The notes under the pieces were generated by a model that searched no databases, was not told the origin of the DNA, and was given only the letters and a program-made list of their open reading frames with translations. The translations under genes and the position numbers were made by a program. Below, in pieces: positions 37,058 through 46,455 of a DNA stretch of 64,000 nt. The first letter of the stretch is position 1. Each line of letters opens with the position of its first letter. The stretch is from Bacillus sp. ISL-51 (GTDB taxonomy: Bacteria; Bacillota; Bacilli; Bacillales; Bacillaceae), in contig NZ_JAGGQB010000006.1 of the NCBI RefSeq assembly GCF_018613535.1, forward strand, positions 310,001-374,000, given 5' to 3'.

Positions 37058-37828
37058 ATGCAACGATATTTTATCGAGCTCACGAAGCAGGAGATGAACG
37101 AAGCTCCCGAATTCCGAATAACAGGCGAAGATGTTCATCACATTGCCAACGTCATGAGGATGAACGCCGGTGACCGGATTATCTGCTGCTCAAAGGACGG
37201 CCATGAAGCGTTATGTAAGCTCCAAGCTGTTTCTAAAGAACACATATCATGTCTTGTGTCTGAATGGACGGGGAGAAATCGTGAGCTGCCTGTAAAGGTT
37301 CTGATAGCCAGCGGTCTTCCGAAAGGTGATAAGCTTGAATGGATTATCCAAAAAGGGACCGAGCTCGGCGCGAGCATGTTTATCCCTTTTCAGGGCGCCC
37401 GATCCGTCGTTAAGCTGGACGACAAAAAAGCAAAGAAAAAGCGGGAGAGATGGACGAAAATCGCGAAGGAAGCGGCCGAACAGTCGTACCGGAATGAAAT
37501 TCCCTGCGTGAAAACCGTTCATACGTTCCGGCAGCTGCTTGAGATGGCGGAGAATGTCGATAAATGTGTCGTTGCATACGAAGAGGCATCAAAGCAAGGA
37601 GAATCGAGCGCTTTCGCTGCGGTGCTGCAAAGCCTCCCGCATGGTTCGTCGCTTTTAATCGTATTCGGCCCTGAAGGCGGTTTAACTGAATCTGAAACAC
37701 AGCAGCTTTCAGAAAAAGGCGCCGTCTTATGCGGACTCGGACCTAGAATTTTACGGACTGAAACTGCGCCCCTTTACGCGTTAAGCGCAGTTTCTTATCA
37801 TACAGAGTTATTAAGAGGTGATCAGTAA
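37058..37828 (+). CDS. rsmE: RsmE (YqeU), 16S rRNA m3U1498 methyltransferase
   Basis: This 256-residue SPOUT methyltransferase has an N-terminal PUA-like part and the trefoil knot motifs KLEWIIQKGTELGAS, IVFGPEGGLTESE and LGPRILRTETAPLYALS. It modifies the decoding region of 16S rRNA. ATG 37058 follows TAGGTG. Its stop codon shares the A of the mtaB start (TAATG). Confidence 0.96.
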   Translation: MQRYFIELTKQEMNEAPEFRITGEDVHHIANVMRMNAGDRIICCSKDGHEALCKLQAVSKEHISCLVSEWTGRNRELPVKVLIASGLPKGDKLEWIIQKGTELGASMFIPFQGARSVVKLDDKKAKKKRERWTKIAKEAAEQSYRNEIPCVKTVHTFRQLLEMAENVDKCVVAYEEASKQGESSAFAAVLQSLPHGSSLLIVFGPEGGLTESETQQLSEKGAVLCGLGPRILRTETAPLYALSAVSYHTELLRGDQ

Positions 37829-39183
37829 TGGCAACTGTTGCTTTTCATACCCTTGGCTGCAAGGTCAACCATTATGAAACAGAAGCAATCTGGCAGCTGT
37901 TTAAAGAAGCGGGTTATGAACGAAAAGAATTCGAACAGACAGCAGATGTATATGTCATTAATACATGTACGGTGACAAACACAGGAGATAAAAAAAGCCG
38001 CCAAGTCATCAGACGGGCTATTCGGCAAAATCCTGACGGCGTGATCTGCGTGACGGGGTGCTACGCTCAAACGTCTCCGGCAGAAATTATGGCCATTCCG
38101 GGCGTTGACATCGTCGTCGGCACACAGGACCGTGAAAAAATGCTCGGCTACATAGAGCAGTACAGAGAAGAGCGCCAGCCGATTAACGGCGTCGGCAACA
38201 TTATGAAAGCGCGCGTGTTTGAAGAGCTTGACGTTCCCGCTTTTACAGACCGGACAAGAGCGTCATTGAAAATCCAGGAGGGATGTAACAACTTCTGTAC
38301 GTTCTGCATCATCCCTTGGGCGCGCGGCCTGCTTCGTTCCCGCGATCCCGAAGAAGTCATTAAACAGGCACAGCAGCTGGTGGATGCCGGTTACAAAGAG
38401 ATCGTTCTGACGGGAATTCATACGGGCGGCTACGGTGAGGATATGAAAGATTACAATTTCGCAAAGCTTCTCCGTGAATTGGATACCCGAGTAGAAGGCT
38501 TAAAACGAATCAGAATTTCATCTATTGAAGCAAGCCAAATCACTGATGAAGTAATTGAGGTGCTGGATGCTTCTGATAAAATTGTCCGCCACCTCCATAT
38601 TCCGATCCAGTCAGGCTCAAACACCGTTCTGAAACGGATGAGACGCAAATATACGATGGAGTTTTTCGCGGACCGCTTAAATAAGCTGAAAGAAGCACTG
38701 CCGGGCCTTGCTGTCACATCTGACGTCATCGTCGGCTTCCCGGGTGAAACGGAAGAAGAATTTATGGAAACGTATCAGTTCATCAAAGAACATAAGTTTT
38801 CTGAGCTTCATGTGTTCCCTTACAGCAAACGCACCGGAACACCTGCGGCCAGAATGGATGACCAGGTTGATGAAACCGTAAAAAATGAACGGGTTCACAA
38901 GCTGATCGCGCTTTCTGACCAGCTTGCCAAAGAATACGCTTCTGATTACGAAGGAGAGGTTCTGGAGATCATTCCTGAAGAAGTGTTTAAAGAGTCCGAT
39001 GAAGACGGCATGTTTGTCGGCTATACGGACAATTATATGAAAGTCGTCTTTAAAGGGACGGAAGACATGATCGGCAAACTCGTCAAAGTTAAAATCCAAA
39101 AAGCGGGATATCCGTACAATGAAGGGCAGTTTGTCCGGATTGTTGAGGAAGAACCGACACAGAAAATGCGTATGTCTTCCTAA
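37828..39183 (+). CDS. mtaB: MtaB (YqeV), tRNA t6A37 methylthiotransferase
   Basis: MtaB converts t6A to ms2t6A at position 37 of ANN-decoding tRNAs. The N-terminal UPF0004 domain carries Cys ligands (FHTLGCKVN, NTCTVTN, TGCYAQ). The radical SAM core has CNNFCTFCIIPWARG, and a C-terminal TRAM domain follows. Length is 451 residues. The SD AAGAGGTGAT lies in the rsmE 3' end. It closes the hrcA operon at the 39191-39223 terminator. Confidence 0.97.
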   Translation: MATVAFHTLGCKVNHYETEAIWQLFKEAGYERKEFEQTADVYVINTCTVTNTGDKKSRQVIRRAIRQNPDGVICVTGCYAQTSPAEIMAIPGVDIVVGTQDREKMLGYIEQYREERQPINGVGNIMKARVFEELDVPAFTDRTRASLKIQEGCNNFCTFCIIPWARGLLRSRDPEEVIKQAQQLVDAGYKEIVLTGIHTGGYGEDMKDYNFAKLLRELDTRVEGLKRIRISSIEASQITDEVIEVLDASDKIVRHLHIPIQSGSNTVLKRMRRKYTMEFFADRLNKLKEALPGLAVTSDVIVGFPGETEEEFMETYQFIKEHKFSELHVFPYSKRTGTPAARMDDQVDETVKNERVHKLIALSDQLAKEYASDYEGEVLEIIPEEVFKESDEDGMFVGYTDNYMKVVFKGTEDMIGKLVKVKIQKAGYPYNEGQFVRIVEEEPTQKMRMSS

Positions 39184-39190
39184 TATTTCT

Positions 39191-39223
39191 AAAAAACCGA
39201 TGCTCCCTTTGCATCGGTTTTTT
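39191..39223. terminator. Bidirectional terminator between mtaB and yqeW
   Basis: AAAACCGATGC and GCATCGGTTTT pair around TCCCTTT, with A- and T-runs on either side; it serves both convergent units. Confidence 0.88.
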
Positions 39224-40148
39224 ATTGTTTAGAGGGAATAAGCCTGTCAATAAACCGGTAAAACAGATCAGTGAACGGTAAAAACAACAGGGCGGTGACG
39301 ACATTGAATAAAAGGCTGAAATGGGCAATCATTTGAGCGGGTTCGCTTGACAGCCGTTCCACGATGCCTGCTGACGCTGACAGAAAAGGAAATACGAGCA
39401 GCACACCGAGGACATTAAACAAAACGTGGGCGCCGGCAGTCTGTCTGGCGGCATAACCGCCTGAAACAGCAGCCATGACGGCCGTGACGCATGTCCCGAT
39501 ATTAGATCCCAGAACGACGCTGACCGCCTGTTCAATACCGATCACCCCTTCGTTCATAAAGCTCATTAAAATGCCGATGCATACCGAGCTTGAATGAATG
39601 ATTGCCGTCAACATCATGCCTATAAAAAGAGCGGACCAGTTTGAATCATTTACATGCCGCAGCACCTCGGCCCCTGCTTTCATTTCTGTCAGCGGAACGG
39701 CAAGGCGGCTGAAGCACGTGATGCAAAAAAAGATAATGCCCAGGCCCATAAAGCTTGTTCCGAGCTGTTTGAACGGATATTTCCGAATGAGCAAAAACAA
39801 TAAGCCGCCGATGAAAAGCACCCAGATGAGCACATCCATCTTAATGGCCAAAAACTGCGTCGTAAATGTTGAGCCGACATTCGTTCCGAGAATCATCGGA
39901 ATCGTCCGCTTAAAAGTCAAAGCGCCAGCGCTCACAAATCCGATAACAATGACCATAAAGGCGGAGCTGCTCTGAAGCAGACCGGTAAACACGATGCTGA
40001 TGAGAAAAGCTTTCAAAGGGTGGTCAGTAAACAGAAGCAGGCTCTTCTCAATTTTAGAATACGTTAAAGATATCAGCCCTTGCCTGAGCAGGCTCATTCC
40101 GGCTAAAAAAACCAAGATAAGTGCGGCAAAGCAGATCAGTATCAGCAA
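39222..40148 (-). CDS. yqeW: YqeW, Na/Pi-cotransporter family membrane protein
   Basis: The roughly 308-residue protein has the inverted repeat typical of NptA/PNaS transporters, with the QSSS motif in each half: FTGLLQSSSAFMVIVIG and AIIHSSSVCIGILMS, plus GTNVGSTFT and GSNIGTCVTA. It probably moves phosphate with sodium. The TTG start 40148 is seven bases after AAAGGGG; a GTG at 40157 in the same frame overlaps that SD. It lies alone on the minus strand. Confidence 0.85.
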   Translation of the reverse strand: MLILICFAALILVFLAGMSLLRQGLISLTYSKIEKSLLLFTDHPLKAFLISIVFTGLLQSSSAFMVIVIGFVSAGALTFKRTIPMILGTNVGSTFTTQFLAIKMDVLIWVLFIGGLLFLLIRKYPFKQLGTSFMGLGIIFFCITCFSRLAVPLTEMKAGAEVLRHVNDSNWSALFIGMMLTAIIHSSSVCIGILMSFMNEGVIGIEQAVSVVLGSNIGTCVTAVMAAVSGGYAARQTAGAHVLFNVLGVLLVFPFLSASAGIVERLSSEPAQMIAHFSLLFNVVTALLFLPFTDLFYRFIDRLIPSKQ

Positions 40149-40218
40149 ACGAAACACCCCTTTCCATCATTATATAGACAAGCAGCGCCATTCATGACGG
40201 AAAAGTGAACTCACTTAG

Positions 40219-40247
40219 TTGACCTGACTGATGGCTTATATTATAAT
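40219..40247 (+). promoter_or_regulatory. Sigma-A promoter of rpsU-yqeY
   Basis: TTGACC (40219-40224) and TATAAT (40242-40247) with 17 bases between, about 70 bases ahead of rpsU. Confidence 0.8.
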
Positions 40248-40319
40248 GTCAAAGTACATGTTTATATGTGTATCTTTTTAAAGGTAGTCGATTGGTGTAT
40301 TCGGAGGGAGGGAAAGAGA

Positions 40320-40493
40320 ATGTCAAAAACGGTCGTTAGAAAAAACGAATCGCTTGAAGATGCTCTTCGTCGCTTCAAACGCAGTGTATCAAAGACAGGT
40401 ACTTTGCAAGAAGCAAGAAAGCGTGAATTTTATGAAAAACCTAGCGTAAAGCGCAAGAAAAAGTCTGAAGCTGCTAGAAAACGCAAATTCTAA
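40320..40493 (+). CDS. rpsU: Ribosomal protein S21
   Basis: S21 is a 57-residue basic helical protein of the 30S platform near the anti-SD; in B. subtilis its loss affects motility and biofilm state. It reads [19 protein letters not shown] to [15 protein letters not shown] 40320 has GGAGGGAGGG upstream. It is in operon with yqeY, 14 bases away. Confidence 0.99.
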
Positions 40494-40507
40494 AAGAGGG
40501 TGGATTT

Positions 40508-40954
40508 ATGAGTCTTCTTGAGCGACTTAACCAGGATATGAAGCTGTATATGAAAAGCCGTGAGAAAGACAAACTGACTGTCGTTCGAATGGTGAAAGCT
40601 TCACTTCAAAACGAAGCAATTAAGCTTAAGAAAGACAGTTTGACCGAGGATGAGGAACTTACTGTCCTATCTCGTGAACTTAAGCAACGTAAAGACTCCC
40701 TCCATGAATTTTCAAACGCTAATCGTTTAGATTTAGTAGATAAAGTTCAAAAAGAGCTGGACATTTTAGAAGTTTATTTACCGAAGCAGCTTTCTGAAGA
40801 AGAGCTGCAGACAATCGTAAATGAAACCATCGCTGAAGTCGGTGCGAGCTCTAAAGCGGACATGGGCAAAGTGATGAGTGCTATTATGCCTAAAGTAAAA
40901 GGTAAAGCTGACGGAAGTGTAATTAACAGACTTGTCAGCAGTCAATTGTCTTAA
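40508..40954 (+). CDS. yqeY: YqeY, GatB/YqeY-domain protein
   Basis: The 148-residue helical protein consists of the YqeY domain that is also the C-terminal tRNA-binding part of GatB amidotransferase. Conserved [33 protein letters not shown] and [18 protein letters not shown] are present. Its cellular role is not settled; tRNA binding is inferred. It ends at a strong terminator. Confidence 0.94.
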   Translation: MSLLERLNQDMKLYMKSREKDKLTVVRMVKASLQNEAIKLKKDSLTEDEELTVLSRELKQRKDSLHEFSNANRLDLVDKVQKELDILEVYLPKQLSEEELQTIVNETIAEVGASSKADMGKVMSAIMPKVKGKADGSVINRLVSSQLS

Positions 40955-40963
40955 TTGACAAAG

Positions 40964-40998
40964 AAAAAGACATCTTTCCTAGAGAGATGTCTTTTTTT
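40964..40998 (+). terminator. Terminator after yqeY
   Basis: AAAGACATCT and AGATGTCTTT pair around TTCCTAGAG, followed by seven or more T. Confidence 0.9.
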
Positions 40999-41011
40999 AT
41001 ACATAAAAAAA

Positions 41012-41039
41012 TGAAACTTAAGTACATTTGTTACGTATA
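41012..41039 (+). promoter_or_regulatory. Sigma-W promoter of yqeZ-floA-yqfB
   Basis: TGAAAC (41012-41017) and CGTATA (41034-41039) are separated by 16 bases, a perfect sigma-W promoter. In B. subtilis this operon belongs to the cell-envelope stress regulon. Confidence 0.93.
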
Positions 41040-41076
41040 TAAAGAAGAACGAAAAGGGAAGGAGGGTATATCGGCC

Positions 41077-42393
41077 TTGTTCCGAAAAAAAACCGGAATT
41101 GCTGTTGCTCTATTGGTCCTATTTGTATTATCTTTATTAGGGGTTCAGTTGAACGCAAAAGCTGATCATCCAGAGGTTTATGTCATCCCGGTTGAGAATA
41201 ATGTCGAAAAGGGGCTTGCTTCGTTCTTATCGCGCTCTTTCAAGGAGGCGAAAGAAGCCGGAGCGTCACACATTATTCTTGATATTAATACGCCGGGCGG
41301 CGCCGTTCAATCTGCCTTAAACATTGCAGATGTTATAAATAGCGCGGATGTGCCTGTTACCGCTTACGTAAATAAACGGGCGCTTTCCGCAGGCGCGTAT
41401 ATTGCGCTGCAAGCAGACGATATTTATATGGCGCCGGGAGGAAAGATAGGGGCTGCCGCCATTATTGACGGGAAAGGCAACGCCGCTGATCAAAAAGCCC
41501 AGTCACTGTGGCATGCGGAAATGGAAGACGCAGCCGTTAAGAACAGCCGGAATCCGAAATACGCGCTGGCAATGGCAGACCCTGCAATAGATGCGAAGGA
41601 AGCGGGAGCCCCAAAAGGGAAACTGCTGACGCTGAATGCTGAAAAAGCTGAGGAAGTCGGTTATTCGGAAGGCACCGTGCCAAACCTTGAAGCATTGTAT
41701 AAAAAGCTCGGATTTGAAAAAGCCGATGTTCTGCACGCTCAAGAAGGCTTCGTCGACAAAATGGGCAGATGGCTGACAAACCCGTTTGTTGTGCCTGTCT
41801 TATTAACCTTAGCTTTTCTAGGCTTGACCATTGAACTGTTCTCTCCGGGCGTCGGTATACCGGGTGCCGTCGGATTTACGGCTTTGCTGCTGTTTTTCTT
41901 CGGACATCTGGCCGCCGGTTTTGCAGGCTATGACAGCGTATTCCTGTTTGTCGCAGGTTTGGTTTTTATCCTATTAGAAATCTTTCTGCCTGGAGGCATT
42001 ATCGGTCTCCTCGGAATCATAGGCGTGATCACAAGCCTTTTTCTCGCAGCAGGCAGTTTTACTGTAATGGCGGTTTCTCTCTTGATCGCCGCGGCTGTTT
42101 CCATTACAGCCTTTATCATATTAACAAGGGTGTTGGGAAAACGGATGAAATTCTTTAAGAAATTTATATTGACTGATTCTACAAGCACAGAGAGCGGTTA
42201 TGTTTCAAATCAAAACCGGACAGAGCTATTGGGCAAGGTCGGCGTGACCGCTACCGCCCTCAGACCGTCAGGCACCGTCATTATTGACGATGAACGCCTT
42301 GATGTCGTCTCAGAAGGCTCGTTCACTGAAAAAGACAAGCAGGTAAAAGTGGTAAAAGTGGAAGGCTCGCGCATCGTCGTGAGAGAATTATAG
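41077..42393 (+). CDS. yqeZ: YqeZ, NfeD membrane-bound serine protease-like protein
   Basis: The 438-residue NfeD1b protein has a signal/TM segment and a ClpP-class protease domain (INTPGGAVQSALNIAD, ALSAGAYIALQ with the nucleophile Ser, GGKIGAAA). Several TM helices follow, with a C-terminal OB-fold NfeD domain (TALRPSGTVIIDDERLDVVS). NfeD proteins pair with stomatin/flotillin proteins, here floA directly downstream. TTG 41077 is eight bases after AAGGAGGGTA. Confidence 0.93.
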   Translation: MFRKKTGIAVALLVLFVLSLLGVQLNAKADHPEVYVIPVENNVEKGLASFLSRSFKEAKEAGASHIILDINTPGGAVQSALNIADVINSADVPVTAYVNKRALSAGAYIALQADDIYMAPGGKIGAAAIIDGKGNAADQKAQSLWHAEMEDAAVKNSRNPKYALAMADPAIDAKEAGAPKGKLLTLNAEKAEEVGYSEGTVPNLEALYKKLGFEKADVLHAQEGFVDKMGRWLTNPFVVPVLLTLAFLGLTIELFSPGVGIPGAVGFTALLLFFFGHLAAGFAGYDSVFLFVAGLVFILLEIFLPGGIIGLLGIIGVITSLFLAAGSFTVMAVSLLIAAAVSITAFIILTRVLGKRMKFFKKFILTDSTSTESGYVSNQNRTELLGKVGVTATALRPSGTVIIDDERLDVVSEGSFTEKDKQVKVVKVEGSRIVVREL

Positions 42394-42415
42394 ATAAACC
42401 TTGAGGAGGAATTAG

Positions 42416-43411
42416 ATGGAACTGTCAAGCTTGGCGATTTTAGCATTAGTCGCAGCCGCAATTATTGTGTTAGCCGTGTTCTTCACCTTTGTACCAGTGA
42501 TGCTCTGGATCTCGGCGCTTGCGGCGGGAGTCAAAATCAGCATTTTCACTTTAATCGGAATGAGGCTTCGCCGCGTTATTCCAAGCCGCGTTGTAAACCC
42601 GTTAATTAAAGCGCATAAAGCGGGCATTGCCGCTTCAACAAATCAGCTTGAGAGCCACTACCTGGCCGGAGGTAATGTCGACAGGGTCGTCAATGCCTTG
42701 ATTGCGGCACAGCGCGCCAACATTGAGCTGACATTTGAACGCTGCGCTGCCATTGACCTGGCTGGACGGGACGTATTAGAAGCCGTTCAAATGAGCGTAA
42801 ATCCAAAGGTTATTGAAACACCGTTTATCGCAGGTGTCGCCATGGACGGAATTGAAGTCAAAGCGAAAGCCAGAATTACGGTGAGAGCCAATATCGAGCG
42901 CCTCGTCGGCGGAGCCGGCGAAGAAACAATCGTCGCCCGTGTCGGGGAAGGGATTGTATCAACGATCGGTTCATCAAACAATCATAAAAAAGTGCTGGAA
43001 AACCCTGATATGATCTCGCAAACCGTATTAGGAAAAGGATTGGACTCAGGCACTGCATTTGAAATTCTTTCAATCGATATCGCTGACGTTGATATCGGCA
43101 AAAACATCGGAGCGATTCTTCAGACAGACCAGGCGGAAGCAGACAAAAACATTGCACAGGCAAAAGCGGAAGAACGCCGCGCCATGGCTGTGGCACAAGA
43201 GCAGGAAATGCGCGCCCGCGTAGAAGAAATGCGTGCCAAAGTAGTGGAAGCAGAAGCGGAAGTGCCGCTTGCGATGGCTGAAGCATTGCGTGAAGGAAAC
43301 ATCGGCGTCATGGATTACATGAATATTAAAAATATCGATGCCGACACAGGCATGAGGGATTCAATCGGCAAGCTGACAAATGACCAGCAAGATGAAGACC
43401 ATCAATCCTAA
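42416..43411 (+). CDS. floA: FloA, flotillin-like membrane scaffold
   Basis: The 331-residue flotillin-like protein organises functional membrane microdomains. It has an N-terminal hydrophobic hairpin (about 5-50), an SPFH-like core ([20 protein letters not shown]) and an Ala/Glu-rich coiled coil (about 240-300). SD GAGGAGG at 42401 precedes ATG 42416. It is expressed with yqeZ from the sigma-W promoter. Confidence 0.97.
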   Translation: MELSSLAILALVAAAIIVLAVFFTFVPVMLWISALAAGVKISIFTLIGMRLRRVIPSRVVNPLIKAHKAGIAASTNQLESHYLAGGNVDRVVNALIAAQRANIELTFERCAAIDLAGRDVLEAVQMSVNPKVIETPFIAGVAMDGIEVKAKARITVRANIERLVGGAGEETIVARVGEGIVSTIGSSNNHKKVLENPDMISQTVLGKGLDSGTAFEILSIDIADVDIGKNIGAILQTDQAEADKNIAQAKAEERRAMAVAQEQEMRARVEEMRAKVVEAEAEVPLAMAEALREGNIGVMDYMNIKNIDADTGMRDSIGKLTNDQQDEDHQS

Positions 43412-43438
43412 CCTCTCTTATAAGGAGGGAGCCGTTAT

Positions 43439-43870
43439 ATGCAGGAGATTCTGACTAACCCGCTCGTTATTGCTGCCGTTATCGGCATTATATCGGCGAT
43501 ATTCGGCAAAAAAAGCAAAGATGAGAAACAGGGCGCCAAAAAACGGCCTGCGCCGCAGGCTCAAAAACAGCCTGGCGAACAGCAGCCGGCTGACCAGCAT
43601 AAACCGGAAGAAGTCCCTGTCGTTTCAGAAGAAAACCCATTTGAACAAAAAAGACGGGAAGCTGAAAAAAGACTTTCGGAAACAAAGCAGACGTTCAAAG
43701 GGCTTGAACGCGAGCTCACTGCCGTACGAGGCAGAAACGCGTCCCTAAAGAAAAATGTCCTTAAAGTAAATAAAGACACCGCGGTGCAAGGCGTCATTTT
43801 CGGAGAAGTTTTCGGCCCGCCCCGTGCAAAAAAAACGCACCATACCATGCGGAGCATCCGTAAAAATTAA
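43439..43870 (+). CDS. yqfB: YqfB, hypothetical protein of the floA operon
   Basis: The 143-residue protein starts with a short hydrophobic helix (TNPLVIAAVIGIISAIFG), followed by a Lys/Gln/Pro-rich disordered stretch (KRPAPQAQKQPGEQQP), a helical Glu/Lys segment and a basic end (RAKKTHHTMRSIRKN). Its function is unknown; co-transcription with floA suggests a membrane-domain role. AAGGAGGG is the SD. Confidence 0.88.
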   Translation: MQEILTNPLVIAAVIGIISAIFGKKSKDEKQGAKKRPAPQAQKQPGEQQPADQHKPEEVPVVSEENPFEQKRREAEKRLSETKQTFKGLERELTAVRGRNASLKKNVLKVNKDTAVQGVIFGEVFGPPRAKKTHHTMRSIRKN

Positions 43871-43876
43871 AGTGTT

Positions 43877-43926
43877 AGAACCCCTTTTCAAATCATACAT
43901 ATGAGATGAAAGGGGGTTCTTTTTTT
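43877..43926 (+). terminator. Terminator of yqeZ-floA-yqfB that contains the yqfC SD
   Basis: AGAACCCCTTTTCA and TGAAAGGGGGTTCT pair around about 16 bases and are followed by seven T. The right arm carries the SD (AAAGGGGG) of yqfC and the T-run ends at its ATG. A CATACAT element in the loop resembles a sigma-E -10, so yqfC may be transcribed from within the hairpin. Confidence 0.82.
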
Positions 43927-44208
43927 ATGGGGCAAAGAAAGAATCGTGTAAAGGCGTGGCTGACAAGAGCATTGGAAATTCCCCCGGACGTTATGATGGA
44001 TCTGCCTCGTATTACAATGGTCGGCAGACTTCATATCTACATAGAGAATCACAGAGGCCTCTTACTGTTCAGCGAGGAAGAAGTAAGACTGATGCTGAAG
44101 CAGGGGCAATGTATCATATCAGGAAAAAACCTGGTTATTAAGGCAATCCTTCCTGAAGAGATTTTACTGGAAGGCACGATAGATCACGTTCGATATGTCG
44201 ACTCATAA
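43927..44208 (+). CDS. yqfC: YqfC, sporulation protein
   Basis: The 93-residue protein of the Spore_YqfC family contains LEIPPDVMMDLPRITMVGRL and IENHRGLLLFSEEEVRL, a compact beta-rich fold. It is a mother-cell gene (sigma-E) in B. subtilis with an as yet unclear function. ATG 43927 is preceded by AAAGGGGG, which lies in the upstream terminator. yqfD follows 18 bases later. Confidence 0.93.
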   Translation: MGQRKNRVKAWLTRALEIPPDVMMDLPRITMVGRLHIYIENHRGLLLFSEEEVRLMLKQGQCIISGKNLVIKAILPEEILLEGTIDHVRYVDS

Positions 44209-44226
44209 AGCCGAGGGGGAAATGAT

Positions 44227-45417
44227 GTGAAAAATAAATGGCTGTCTTTTTTTTCGGGTAAAGTCCAGCTGCAAGTCAAAGGAAAAGGGATCGAACGGCT
44301 GCTGAATGAATGCACAAGAAATAATATCGCACTTTATGCGGTGAAAAAAAAGCAAGACTATGTCCTGCTTATGATTCAGCTTCAGGATGTACATGCCTTC
44401 AGGAGGGTCATTAGAAATCATGAATGCAAAGCAAGTTTCACAAAACGAAAAGGGCTTCCCTTTCTGCTTCTCAAATCAAAACTGAATATGGGATTTACCG
44501 CGGGATTTGCGGTTTTTTTCATTATATTATTTCTTTTATCAAACATGGTCTGGAAAATTGATATTAAAGGGGCCAAGCCTGAAACTGAACACCAGATGAT
44601 GAAGCACCTTGAAGAGATCGGTGTGGAAAAGGGACGTCTGCAATTTTTAATGATGACACCGGAAAAAATTCAAAAATCGTTAACAAACGGAATTGAAAAT
44701 ATAACGTGGGTCGGGGTGGAATTAAACGGCACATCCCTTCATATGAAAGTTGTCGAAAAAAATGAGCCGACAAAAGAAAAGTACATCAGCCCGCGCCATA
44801 TCGTAGCCAAAAAGAAAGCGATTATTACAAGAATGTTCGTTCAAAAGGGACAGCCGATGGCCTTTGTGAACGATCATGTTGAGAAGGGACAGCTGCTTGT
44901 CTCAGGCTTGATCGGAAGTGAAGATCAACAGCAAAAAGTCGCTTCAAAAGCGGAAATTTACGGAGAAACGTGGTACAAGTCACATGTAACTGTGCCTCTT
45001 GAAACATCATTTACGGTATATACGGGTAAAGTAAGGACGAAGCACAAGCTGGCTTTCGGATCCTGGACCGTGCCTTTTTGGGGATTAACTTTTAAGGAGG
45101 AGCCGCTGAAAAATCCGAAAACAGAGCAAGAAAAGCATCCGTTTCAATTTCTGGGACTGAAGCTTCCGATTTCTTATGTAAAAGAGCAAACGAGGGAAAG
45201 CGAAACTTCGGTAAGGACCTATACGAAAGAACAGGCGGTCAAAGCGGGAATTAAAATGGGCAAACAGGATGTAGAGAAACAATTAGGCGACAGCGATGAG
45301 GTGAAAAGTGAAAAAGTTTTGCACCAATCCGTTGAGAATGGTAAAGTAAAGTTGATTATTCTCTACCAAGTTATAGAAGATATCGTTCAAACCACACCTA
45401 TTGTTCAGGGAGACTAA
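44227..45417 (+). CDS. yqfD: YqfD, sporulation membrane protein
   Basis: The 396-residue Spore_YqfD protein has an N-terminal cytoplasmic part of about 85 residues, one TM helix (TAGFAVFFIILFLLSNMVW) and a large outer domain with POTRA-like features (KIDIKGAKPETEHQ, ITWVGVELNGTSLHMKVVEK). It is needed at the forespore engulfment/coat stage in B. subtilis. GTG 44227 follows GAGGGGGAAATGAT. Confidence 0.93.
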   Translation: MKNKWLSFFSGKVQLQVKGKGIERLLNECTRNNIALYAVKKKQDYVLLMIQLQDVHAFRRVIRNHECKASFTKRKGLPFLLLKSKLNMGFTAGFAVFFIILFLLSNMVWKIDIKGAKPETEHQMMKHLEEIGVEKGRLQFLMMTPEKIQKSLTNGIENITWVGVELNGTSLHMKVVEKNEPTKEKYISPRHIVAKKKAIITRMFVQKGQPMAFVNDHVEKGQLLVSGLIGSEDQQQKVASKAEIYGETWYKSHVTVPLETSFTVYTGKVRTKHKLAFGSWTVPFWGLTFKEEPLKNPKTEQEKHPFQFLGLKLPISYVKEQTRESETSVRTYTKEQAVKAGIKMGKQDVEKQLGDSDEVKSEKVLHQSVENGKVKLIILYQVIEDIVQTTPIVQGD

Positions 45418-45420
45418 AGA

Positions 45421-46380
45421 ATGGCAGAACATTTACTTGCGATTAATCACAAACTGAAAAGCCCGGACGAAGCACTTTCATTGTTCGGCAGCCAAGATTC
45501 CTTTTTGAAGCTCATGGAAAAGGATCTGGGTGTAAGCATCATCACACGCGGTGAAACCGTATACGTTTCCGGCAATGATGAGTCTTTTCAAATTGCCGAC
45601 AGGTTATTGGGATCGCTCCTCGCTTTAATTCGCAAGGGGATAGAGATTTCGGAACGTGATGTGCTGTACGCCGTGAAAATGGCAAAAAAAGATAAACTTG
45701 ACTATTTTGAAAGCATGTATGAAGAAGAAATTACGAAAACGGCAAAAGGCAAACCGATCCGTGTCAAAACCATCGGGCAGAGAGAATATGTTGCGGCGAT
45801 GAAAAAAAATGACATGGTGTTCGGCATCGGGCCCGCGGGGACCGGTAAAACATATTTGGCCGTCGTAAAAGCGGTACATGCCTTAAAAAACGGCCTCATT
45901 AAAAAAATCATTTTAACGAGACCCGCTGTTGAAGCCGGCGAGAGCCTCGGCTTTTTGCCCGGAGATTTAAAGGAAAAAGTAGATCCTTACCTGCGCCCGC
46001 TGTATGACGCGCTTCATGATGTGCTGGGAAGCGACCATACGGAACGTCTTTTAGAAAGAGGGGTCATTGAAATTGCCCCGCTTGCTTACATGAGAGGGCG
46101 GACGCTTGACGACGCGTACGTGATTCTTGACGAAGCCCAGAACACCACCCCTGCTCAAATGAAAATGTTTTTGACGAGATTGGGTTTTGGCTCTAAAATG
46201 ATCATTACGGGCGACGTAAGCCAAATTGACCTGCCGAAAGGCGTCACATCGGGACTTGCAGTAGCGAAGGATATGCTGAAGAATATAAACGGCATTTCCG
46301 TGATTGAACTTGACCAGACAGACGTGGTCAGGCATCCGCTTGTTGCGAAAATTATTGAAGCTTATGATAAGCAAAAGTAA
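45421..46380 (+). CDS. phoH: PhoH-like ATPase
   Basis: The 319-residue P-loop ATPase has Walker A GIGPAGTGKTYLAVVKA (about 138-154), ILTRPAVEAGESLGFLPGDL, Walker B VILDEAQNTT and the sensor TRLGFGSKMIITGD, after an N-terminal KH-like region. PhoH is linked with RNA metabolism together with YbeY, encoded two genes on. It starts three bases after yqfD. Confidence 0.97.
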   Translation: MAEHLLAINHKLKSPDEALSLFGSQDSFLKLMEKDLGVSIITRGETVYVSGNDESFQIADRLLGSLLALIRKGIEISERDVLYAVKMAKKDKLDYFESMYEEEITKTAKGKPIRVKTIGQREYVAAMKKNDMVFGIGPAGTGKTYLAVVKAVHALKNGLIKKIILTRPAVEAGESLGFLPGDLKEKVDPYLRPLYDALHDVLGSDHTERLLERGVIEIAPLAYMRGRTLDDAYVILDEAQNTTPAQMKMFLTRLGFGSKMIITGDVSQIDLPKGVTSGLAVAKDMLKNINGISVIELDQTDVVRHPLVAKIIEAYDKQK

Positions 46381-46384
46381 TGCT

Positions 46385-46420
46385 AAAATGACCCGATCTC
46401 CCGTTATCGGGTCATTTTTA
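46385..46420 (+). terminator. Terminator after phoH
   Basis: AAATGACCCGAT and ATCGGGTCATTT pair around CTCCCGTT, followed by T. Confidence 0.88.
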
Positions 46421-46455
46421 TGATGTGTTGATGTTTCAGGGAGGAGGTTCTTGTT

